Positions 30,752 through 36,828 of a stretch of 36,828 nt of DNA are shown here, in pieces. The notes beneath the pieces are model-generated. The model did not search any database. It was not told the DNA's origin and saw only the letters and a program-made list of their open reading frames with translations. How positions within the stretch are numbered: position 1 is the first letter of the stretch; each line of letters opens with the position of its first letter. This DNA is from a virus, in IMG/VR virus record IMGVR_UViG_3300006802_000236, positions 1 through 36,828 of that record. One strand, given 5' to 3'. Position numbers and translations under genes: made by a program.

Positions 30752-31636
30752 ATGTCGCCATCAGCAGTATTTAAGCTTTACGACAGCTCAGATTTGCTAG
30801 AATTCAACATTCAGCAACATCTAGATAGTAAATTCTTACTAAATGGAATGTATACAAATGTTGAACTTAGTCAGCAATGGTATTCAAATTCTAGGCTGGA
30901 TGTTTTAACTAGGATTGATTCTAAAACTTATCAAAGTCAATTTGATAACTGGGTGTTTGAAAACACAATAACCGGAATATCTGGCTATAACACAAAGTCT
31001 GTTTCTGGCGTATATATTGATAGCTCATTTGAACAAAGGGGGAGTGGCACATATGTACCACACATAGATTACAGAAATGGCAGAGTAATATTTGAAAATA
31101 ATGTTCCCAGCGGAGCAGTGGTTTCTGCAGATTTTACATACAAACTTGTTAATGTCACCTTTCCAGACTCAGAAAAAGCTAAAATTATATTTTCAAATTT
31201 TAAATATGGTCAAGATGCAGAGTCTATAAACTTGCCAAGCGGTAATTCTTCTCAGTTGCCAATAGTTGCAATAAATTTAACAAATAGAGACTCTGACCCT
31301 TGGCAACTAGGAGGGGGGCAGCTAGTTACACAAGATGTATCTTTTCATATCGTTGCCAATGACAGAAGAACTGTTAATAAAATAGTTGACCTTTTAACAA
31401 TTGAATCTTATAAAAACACAATAAAGGGAGTGGACTTTAACTCTGCACCTACTCAATTTGATTTTTATGGAGACAAGGCAGCAACTTATCAAGATTATGT
31501 AGACTTACAAAATAACTCTTCTTTATCTTGGTACAAGCTATATGTTTCATCAGCTAAAATAATGGAATCTGTATCAGAATACTATGGAGTTTACACAGCC
31601 AGAGTTGATTGGGATTTGGAGTTTTACGCACCTTAA
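30752..31636 (+). CDS. Tail terminator or neck structural protein candidate (294 aa)
   Basis: Not recognised by motif. The N-terminal region FKLYDSSDLLEFNIQQHL and many beta-strand segments with aromatic residues (SGVYIDSSFEQRGSGTYVP, ARVDWDLEFYAP) mark it as a structural beta protein. The gene follows two neck candidates by one base and ends at the gap carrying the tail-tube promoter. Possible roles are tail terminator, connector or neck decoration. The tight spacing and absence of other candidates favour a head-tail joining role, inferred from context. Confidence 0.5.
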   Translation: MSPSAVFKLYDSSDLLEFNIQQHLDSKFLLNGMYTNVELSQQWYSNSRLDVLTRIDSKTYQSQFDNWVFENTITGISGYNTKSVSGVYIDSSFEQRGSGTYVPHIDYRNGRVIFENNVPSGAVVSADFTYKLVNVTFPDSEKAKIIFSNFKYGQDAESINLPSGNSSQLPIVAINLTNRDSDPWQLGGGQLVTQDVSFHIVANDRRTVNKIVDLLTIESYKNTIKGVDFNSAPTQFDFYGDKAATYQDYVDLQNNSSLSWYKLYVSSAKIMESVSEYYGVYTARVDWDLEFYAP

Positions 31637-31651
31637 GTTAAACTAAAAAAA

Positions 31652-31667
31652 CGTATATTATATTAGA
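31652..31667 (+). promoter_or_regulatory. Candidate phage promoter upstream of tail tube
   Basis: CGTATATTATATTAGA lies 94 bases before the tail-tube ATG. The core and following TTTATTTAA match the motif before the protease-scaffold gene (25436). The surrounding 109-base gap (31637-31745) has no gene. Confidence 0.5.
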
Positions 31668-31693
31668 GAGTTTTATTTAAATTTATTCAAAAC

Positions 31694-31708
31694 TAGTACT
31701 TAGTACTA
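31694..31708 (+). promoter_or_regulatory. Palindromic hairpin in the tail-tube 5' leader
   Basis: TAGTAC-TTA-GTACTA is a perfect 6-bp stem with a 3-nt loop between the candidate promoter and the tail-tube ATG. It could stabilise the mRNA 5' end or bind a regulator; no known operator matches. Confidence 0.35.
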
Positions 31709-31745
31709 ATGTCATTTTTCTTCAAAAAAGGATTGGACTTTGTAA

Positions 31746-33014
31746 ATGGCTAATAATAGAATTACTTATGCGACAGCTCAGCTCGCAATTAAAGATAACG
31801 CCCTACCTTCAGGTAGTCATGTCATGGGCTTCTACTCAGGAGCCGTGGTCAACTCAGCTAGTGTGCTATCAACTGATGTTAATTTTAATGTAAGTGGAGT
31901 TAATGGAGCCGGAGATGTCTCTGGGCATTGGCCCCAAACAGGAGTTTTAATTGTCAAGGCCAGTGGAACAAATCTAAGAGAGTATATTAAATTCTCAGGA
32001 GTTGGGACTAACACAACCTATAGCGCAATATACGTTGAAGAAAGAGGAGCATTTGGAACCACTGCGGCACCGATAACTTCAGGCACACTGATAGAAGTTG
32101 CCGGGTGGGAAGTGCCCCTCGGTGTTCAGTCAGCTTCAATAAGCACTAACTTCAGCCTTGAAGACGTATTCACACTAGGTCAGCTTGACGCTTATGAGAA
32201 TGTCGAAGGAATTCCTGAAATTGAAGTTACAATTGAAAGAGTTCTTGACGGAACTAAGCCCTTGTGGATGATGGTAACTGATGCAAACTACTCTGATCTA
32301 AAGGGGTCCACTGCTAGTTACAAGTCAGACTTAGCCGTTTCAATATACCCGGACACTCAGTCAAGCGCCAGTGGAACTCCTGATTCTACTGTCACTTGCT
32401 CAGGAATGGTTATTAACTCATACTCAATTTCAATGGGTACAGATGGAAACTTTACTGAGAGTGTAACACTTGAGGGAACAGATAAAACTTGGGGAACCAC
32501 TGAAGGTGTTCCGACTTCCGTCTTCCAAACTTCAAGCTCCTATGATGCTGCTGTTGATGGAAGCGGTGTTCAGAGAGCTGAAAACTTCGACTTGGTCAAC
32601 TCTCAAGTCGCCACTGGAGTAGTGCCGAACATTGACTGCATTCAAAGTCTAGATGTTTCAGTTGATATTGGTCGTGAGGACATCTTTAGACTTGGCCAAA
32701 AAACAGCTTTCTTCAAGTCCGTGTCTTTCCCGATTACAGTAGAGACTACCATTGAGCTTATAACTGCTGAAGGCGACAAGATTAACGCCCTTGGAAATTC
32801 TGATAACCTTAGTGATCAATCCATAGTTTTAAAAACTCAAAGTGGACTAACAATCAACCTTGGCAGTAAGAATAAGGTTTCAAGTGTTGAATTTGCTGGT
32901 TTCGATACTGGTGGAGGAAATGGAACTGTTACACTAACTCTACAGAACAGCAACTCTTTAAGCCTAACTCACTCAAGCTTTAACGCATTCATTCCCAATA
33001 GAGTGCAGAAGTAA
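31746..33014 (+). CDS. Major tail tube protein (422 aa)
   Basis: Assigned because it is the large structural gene just before the chaperone and tape-measure genes, has its own promoter-like leader and strong terminator, and uses C-ending codons like the capsid gene, as expected for an abundant protein. The sequence is beta-rich with Ig-like alternating Ser/Gly/Val strands (SGVNGAGDVSGHW, LSLTHSSFNAFI) and two similar segments, FSLEDVFTLGQLDAYENVEG and a later SVDIGREDIFRLGQKTAFFK. That internal duplication suggests a two-domain tube subunit. AAGGA lies 13 nt upstream. With no sheath gene following, a flexible non-contractile tail is inferred. Confidence 0.75.
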   Translation: MANNRITYATAQLAIKDNALPSGSHVMGFYSGAVVNSASVLSTDVNFNVSGVNGAGDVSGHWPQTGVLIVKASGTNLREYIKFSGVGTNTTYSAIYVEERGAFGTTAAPITSGTLIEVAGWEVPLGVQSASISTNFSLEDVFTLGQLDAYENVEGIPEIEVTIERVLDGTKPLWMMVTDANYSDLKGSTASYKSDLAVSIYPDTQSSASGTPDSTVTCSGMVINSYSISMGTDGNFTESVTLEGTDKTWGTTEGVPTSVFQTSSSYDAAVDGSGVQRAENFDLVNSQVATGVVPNIDCIQSLDVSVDIGREDIFRLGQKTAFFKSVSFPITVETTIELITAEGDKINALGNSDNLSDQSIVLKTQSGLTINLGSKNKVSSVEFAGFDTGGGNGTVTLTLQNSNSLSLTHSSFNAFIPNRVQK

Positions 33015-33035
33015 TAAAAAAATAATTTATTAGTG

Positions 33036-33066
33036 ACAGGGAGGGGGCACTCCCCCTCCCTGTTTT
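33036..33066 (+). terminator. Strong rho-independent terminator after the tail-tube gene
   Basis: A 12-bp perfect GC-rich stem ACAGGGAGGGGG / CCCCCTCCCTGT with a CACT loop and a following TTTT, 22 bases after the stop. It would separate abundant tail-tube mRNA from the chaperone/tape-measure transcript. Confidence 0.9.
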
Positions 33067-33094
33067 ACTAGAAGGAAAAATAAAGGCGGGAAAA

Positions 33095-34123
33095 TTGGAA
33101 ATTGAAAAAGAAATAAGAAAAATACTTTGGGGTAAGTCCATTGTAAGTGCAAAAGATTGCACTGGTCAATCAAAAACTTACGTTCTTAGATCTTTAACAA
33201 TGTCTGAAATGAACTACTTAGATTTCATCTACGATCAATGTTTTAGTGAATCAATTGAGTCTGGCCTTCTGTCAAAAGAAGAGTTGGACTTTTTTTATAA
33301 AAACAATGAAATTTGGACAGATGAAGACGAGCAAGAGCTAAAAGATTTAAAAAAAGAAGTAGCAAAACAAAAGGGCCTTAAATCAAAGATAAAAGCGAAT
33401 AAAACTAAACTTAAATTTTTGTCTAATAAAATAAAAAAATTAGAAGACAAATTGTCAAATATGATTTCATATAAACAAGATTTAGATAGTTGCAGTGCAG
33501 AAAAACATGCAGAAGAAATTTCAAATAGACACATGATACATCTTAGCGCTACCGACAAATTTGGCAATAGGCTTTGGGAAGAGGATGAAGACTTTCTAAA
33601 TTGCACAGATGAAAAGCTTATATACAATTTAACTATTAATTATTACAAAAACAACTTTTTATCAGATAAGCAACTTAGAAAAATTGCAAGGTCTGGAGTT
33701 TGGAGATATAGATGGAGCGCTTCTAAAAATGGAGAAAGTCTATTTGGCAAACCAATATCAGAGTGGACATCTGTTCAAAACCACTTAGTTTACTGGTCTC
33801 AATATTACGATTACATTTATGAAAATCCCGATAGACCAGATGATGTAACAATAGAAGATGATGATTCTATAGATAGATGGATGGAAAACGAAAGTAAGAA
33901 AAATAGAAAAAGCAGAGTCAGCAAAAAATCAAATAAAAATAGTGAATTTGTAGAAGACTTTATTGTAGTAGAAGATGGTGATTCAGAAACAATAAAAGAC
34001 ATATATGATGAAAACACCATTTCTTCAAGACAGGTTATAAATAAAACAAGAGAAGAAGTACAAAAGAATGGCAAAGTTAACGATTGGCAGGTAAAGAAAA
34101 ACTTTAGGAAGGGTTCAAATTGA
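33095..34123 (+). CDS. Tail assembly chaperone candidate 1 (342 aa), TTG start
   Basis: The region between tail tube and tape measure normally encodes tail assembly chaperones. The protein has an N-terminal domain (TMSEMNYLDFIYDQCFSESIE, with C-x6-GLL and YKNNEIWTDEDE), a long coiled coil (about 85-130) and a charged C-terminus. It shares a pattern with the 34337 gene: Cys-x(6-7)-GL(L/M)(S/T)-x-(E/R), then YK(K/N)N-x-x-W. They are likely paralogues. TTG 33095 follows AAAGGCGGG by 4 nt. It overlaps the next start (TTGA). No slippery frameshift site could be seen. Confidence 0.6.
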   Translation: MEIEKEIRKILWGKSIVSAKDCTGQSKTYVLRSLTMSEMNYLDFIYDQCFSESIESGLLSKEELDFFYKNNEIWTDEDEQELKDLKKEVAKQKGLKSKIKANKTKLKFLSNKIKKLEDKLSNMISYKQDLDSCSAEKHAEEISNRHMIHLSATDKFGNRLWEEDEDFLNCTDEKLIYNLTINYYKNNFLSDKQLRKIARSGVWRYRWSASKNGESLFGKPISEWTSVQNHLVYWSQYYDYIYENPDRPDDVTIEDDDSIDRWMENESKKNRKSRVSKKSNKNSEFVEDFIVVEDGDSETIKDIYDENTISSRQVINKTREEVQKNGKVNDWQVKKNFRKGSN

Positions 34124-34335
34124 ACAAAGAAGATAGAAAAATTTTAGAGTTGCAAACCTATTGTGAACTTCAGATAAAAAGTTTGTTTAAGTCAAATCTT
34201 GATATCATAGAGTTCATGATGGGTGGCAAGAAGGCCGCAGGTTTTGGCACAATTAGATCATCAGTGCTAAGAAGTGGAAATGACGCAATTAGAAATATAA
34301 GAAATGCGTTTTCACAATACAGGAAGGAAAAATAA
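34120..34335 (+). CDS. Small tail-module protein (71 aa), TTG start
   Basis: Not recognised. It is a single, mostly helical protein with a small glycine turn (MMGGKKAAGFGTIRSS). TTG 34120 overlaps the upstream stop as TTGA, with AGGAAGGG upstream. The 3' end lies one base before the TTG of the next gene, with AAGGA inside its coding end. Location between the two paralogous chaperone-like genes suggests an assembly accessory. Confidence 0.55.
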   Translation: MNKEDRKILELQTYCELQIKSLFKSNLDIIEFMMGGKKAAGFGTIRSSVLRSGNDAIRNIRNAFSQYRKEK

Positions 34336-34336
34336 C

Positions 34337-35056
34337 TTGGACAACAAGATAAAAATAAATGAAAAAGAAGTAGAGTATTCATTTAAAGAGCTTTCACAAA
34401 GAGACACTTTTGAGTTAGATAAATATTACAAACAGATATTTGGACAGTGTATAAAAGCTGGCCTTATGACAGAGAGGCAGGCTTCTAGGCTTTACAAAAA
34501 AAATGGAGCTTGGGGGCAAGAAGAAGAAGATAAGATAACTTCTCTCGCGATTAGTTTAAATGAAATGTCTGATAAAATTAAAGATTTTGACGACATAAAC
34601 GATGAATCAACTAAAATTATGTCAGATATGATAGAAAAAAGATCAGAGCTTACAAGTCTAATTGCCGAAAAAATGGAATTATTTAGACAGACCGCAGAGG
34701 GTATGGCATCTCAAGAAAGAATGTATTTGTTTATAAGAATTGCAGCAGTTGATGCTGGTAAAAATTCTATATTTGAAACAGATGAAGACTTAGAAAAATT
34801 TAGCTCTAATAATCCTGTAGATTTTGAAAAAATTCTAACTTCTGCATATCTACATTCACAGGGTCTTGACCAAAATGAAGATATTACAGAAGAGTGGGAA
34901 GAAATGAAATTTATTAAAAGAGTTAATGAAAAAGAAGAAGAGCAAGAAGAGCAGGCTAAGAAAGACGATCAGATGGATAAAAATCAGAAGTCTACATCTA
35001 CTGCGACTGTAAAAAAAACTAGATCAAAAAGGGTTACTAAGCGAACTTCTAAATAA
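34337..35056 (+). CDS. Tail assembly chaperone candidate 2 (239 aa), TTG start
   Basis: TTG 34337 is preferred: it follows the upstream stop by one base and has AAGGA 9 nt upstream, while ATG 34304 lies inside the 71-aa gene with no site. The protein shares its core with the 33095 product (YKQIFGQCIKAGLMTERQ, LYKKNGAWGQEEED, then a coiled coil and an acidic DEDLEKF segment). The C-terminus is a charged Glu/Lys tail. It precedes the tape measure by 19 bases. A role in chaperoning tape-measure assembly is inferred from position and paralogy. Confidence 0.6.
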   Translation: MDNKIKINEKEVEYSFKELSQRDTFELDKYYKQIFGQCIKAGLMTERQASRLYKKNGAWGQEEEDKITSLAISLNEMSDKIKDFDDINDESTKIMSDMIEKRSELTSLIAEKMELFRQTAEGMASQERMYLFIRIAAVDAGKNSIFETDEDLEKFSSNNPVDFEKILTSAYLHSQGLDQNEDITEEWEEMKFIKRVNEKEEEQEEQAKKDDQMDKNQKSTSTATVKKTRSKRVTKRTSK

Positions 35057-35075
35057 TTTAACATAGGGGGCAGCT

Positions 35076-36828
35076 TTGGCTAAGAACGATATTTTACTAA
35101 ATATAGGCTTTAAAATAAATAAAGCCAACATAGATACAAAAGCTTTAACTGAGTCTATAACTAAGGCTTTGAAAAATGTATCTATTGATAAAATTAGTAT
35201 TGATAAAAAAGTTCTAAATGATGTATTCAAAGGTTTTACCCCCAAGATAGATAAATTAACAATAAGTAGAACTGCGCTAAAGAAAGCCTTCGCCGATGCT
35301 CAACAGGGGGCGGGTGGGGGTTTTACTATCAATAGAATAAATTTAGCCAAGCGGTCTCTGTCAACAATAAAATCTGATGTCATAAAAGCTTTAAAAGAGA
35401 CAGAGTACTCAGTAAAAGTAAATAAAGTATCAATTACTCAAAAGGCAATTAGCAGCGCTTTTGAGAATGCAACTGTTAAATTTACAAAAGCCCAAATAAC
35501 AAAAAGTGCAATCAATGAAGCTATAAAAGATTTTCCTGTTAGAATACAAAAAGCAGAGTTTAGCGGTGCTGCCATCAGTGGGTTAGAATCTCAATTAAAG
35601 AAAATTCTTAAAAAGTTTTCCATTGGGGGTAAAAACACGTTTAAAGTTGGAGGCGGAGGTGGAGGTAGAGGTAGAGGTAGAGGTGGGTCTGGCAGAGGTG
35701 GCGGTGGAGGAGGCGGTACTCCGAATACACCACCCCCCACAGTTAGAACGCCGGGCTCCGCCCTTGTAAGGGGTAGAGAGCTGGCTATTGAAAAAGCATA
35801 TCAGGCTGTTGTAGAAGAGGTTGCAAACTCAACGCTACCCAGAGCCGTTAAAGCGCAAATAAGATACAACAGAGCGATTAATCAGGGTGGCATATCTCTG
35901 AAAGAGCTTGGAGCCAGAGTTTCAACTATTACTCAAAGATTCAGTGAGTATGCAATAGCCATTAGAGTAGTTGGAAATCTTCAAAGGGCTCTTGGGGCAG
36001 CAATAAAAGGAACTTTAGATTTCGATGAAGCTATACAGGACTTGTCAAAGGTTGAAGGTGCGGCTAAAGATATTGGTAAAGCATTTGGCGCATTATCAAC
36101 AACCGCTATTGCTACTGGAAAAAGCATAGAAGAAGTAAGCACGGCTATAAACGAATTCGTAAGACAGGGCAAGTCTCTAACAGAAGCGGCCACATTTGCA
36201 GAAACAGCACTAAAGCTTTCAAACATCTCAAACCTAAATGCCGCAGATTCAGCTAGACTTGCAACAGCGGCTCAGCAGGTATTTGGAGTTAGTTCTGAAA
36301 ATCTAGCTCAGAAATTGGGAACAATAGCCGTATTCGCTGACCAGAGTGCTACAAGTGTTACAGAAATCGGTACAGCATTCCTAAGATCCGCTTCATCTGC
36401 AGAGGCTGCTGAAGTTGAATTTGAGCAATTTATTGGAATTTTGGCAGCCACTCTAGAACAAACAAGGCTTGGTGCAGCGCAAGTTGGAACCGCATTTAAA
36501 ACACTATTTGCAAGAACTCAGAAATTTAGACCAGAAATCACAGAGCTTGCGAACTCTTTTGCCGCTGCTCAGGGCAACCAAGATCTATTGATAAAATCTA
36601 GTGATAATGTTCTAGCAATATTTACAAAACTAGCAAAAATATTCCCTTTGCTAAATGCTGGACAAAAGAACCAAATCGCTAATCAGGTGGCCGGTGTTAG
36701 ACAGGCTAACGTTTTTATTGGAGCATTGCAAAACCTAGATAAAGCTCAGTTGCTTTACAATCAGTCCGTAGATGGTGCGACTGCTCTAAATGAAAAGAAC
36801 CAAAAGCAACTAGAGACTCTTACAGTTA
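35076..36828 (+). CDS. Tape measure protein, N-terminal 584 residues (runs off the window)
   Basis: The frame is open from TTG 35076 (GGGGG about 6 nt upstream) to the end of the window, so the 3' part is missing. Residues about 25-190 form an unusual array of short units (V-x-I-x-K-x-x-I-x-K, then a short helix). An RG-rich linker follows (about 192-220: GGGGRGRGRGG, then a glycine stretch and a PNTPPPTVRTP turn). From about 290 the TP901-type tape-measure core begins: LDFDEAIQDLSKVEGAAKD, then ATGKSIEEVSTAINEFVRQG, NAADSARLATAAQQVFGVSS and LGAAQVGTAFKTLFAR. Tape measures set tail length and thread DNA ejection. TTG start usage continues from the preceding three genes. Confidence 0.88.
   Translation, partial: MAKNDILLNIGFKINKANIDTKALTESITKALKNVSIDKISIDKKVLNDVFKGFTPKIDKLTISRTALKKAFADAQQGAGGGFTINRINLAKRSLSTIKSDVIKALKETEYSVKVNKVSITQKAISSAFENATVKFTKAQITKSAINEAIKDFPVRIQKAEFSGAAISGLESQLKKILKKFSIGGKNTFKVGGGGGGRGRGRGGSGRGGGGGGGTPNTPPPTVRTPGSALVRGRELAIEKAYQAVVEEVANSTLPRAVKAQIRYNRAINQGGISLKELGARVSTITQRFSEYAIAIRVVGNLQRALGAAIKGTLDFDEAIQDLSKVEGAAKDIGKAFGALSTTAIATGKSIEEVSTAINEFVRQGKSLTEAATFAETALKLSNISNLNAADSARLATAAQQVFGVSSENLAQKLGTIAVFADQSATSVTEIGTAFLRSASSAEAAEVEFEQFIGILAATLEQTRLGAAQVGTAFKTLFARTQKFRPEITELANSFAAAQGNQDLLIKSSDNVLAIFTKLAKIFPLLNAGQKNQIANQVAGVRQANVFIGALQNLDKAQLLYNQSVDGATALNEKNQKQLETLTV

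Noticed and set aside
34990-35020. Frameshift at the A-run in the second chaperone gene
   Set aside because: A -1 shift at the run leads to AAC TAG, an immediate stop, so no extended product results.

Overview
The window is part of an AT-rich double-stranded DNA tailed bacteriophage genome (Caudoviricetes). The evidence is an ordered terminase-portal-protease/scaffold-decoration-capsid-neck-tail tube-chaperone-tape measure series on the plus strand. A nucleotide-metabolism and DNA-associated block precedes it. One tail-tube gene is followed directly by chaperones and tape measure, with no sheath gene between, which suggests a long non-contractile tail (siphovirus-like); this is inference. The host cannot be named. 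Shine-Dalgarno sites show it is a bacterium, and heavy use of AGA, ATA and A/T-ending codons fits an AT-rich genome.

Layout. 1-~1195: a compositionally foreign, GC-rich block with four small leftward genes, separated by near-identical intergenic cassettes that each carry two hairpins. 1196-3660: AT-rich accessory region with small zinc-ribbon proteins, a secreted cysteine-rich protein, a DUF2203-like protein and two non-coding stretches holding a family of short covarying hairpins. 3658-10473: metabolism, namely a variant flavin-dependent thymidylate synthase, GDP-mannose 4,6-dehydratase, an IMP dehydrogenase/GMP reductase-family enzyme without CBS domains, a metallophosphoesterase, a class II (B12) ribonucleotide reductase and dUTPase, largely overlapping or abutting. 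10475-14825: an unrecognised protein, a sigma-factor-like protein with a cysteine-rich insert, a putative small terminase, an ERCC4-type nuclease and the large terminase. 14878-28918: portal, a fibre module (1754-aa repeat fibre plus three smaller proteins), a GTA-type holin, a protease-scaffold fusion with an internal start, a decoration protein and the major capsid protein, ended by a terminator. 29004-36828: neck and tail-completion candidates, tail tube, terminator, a chaperone trio and a tape measure protein that runs off the window.

How it fits together. The enzymes would supply dNTPs (ribonucleotide reduction, dUTP removal, dTMP synthesis, purine balancing) for phage replication. The sigma-like protein is a candidate for directing transcription from a motif (CGTATAWTAWW) found upstream of the portal, protease-scaffold and tail-tube genes and, on the minus strand, upstream of the 1277-1759 gene. 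The least explained parts are the cassette-spaced gene block at the left end, the short-hairpin family at 2.95-3.5 kb, a 23-nt echo of the protease gene inside that non-coding region, and the altered active-site motif of ThyX.
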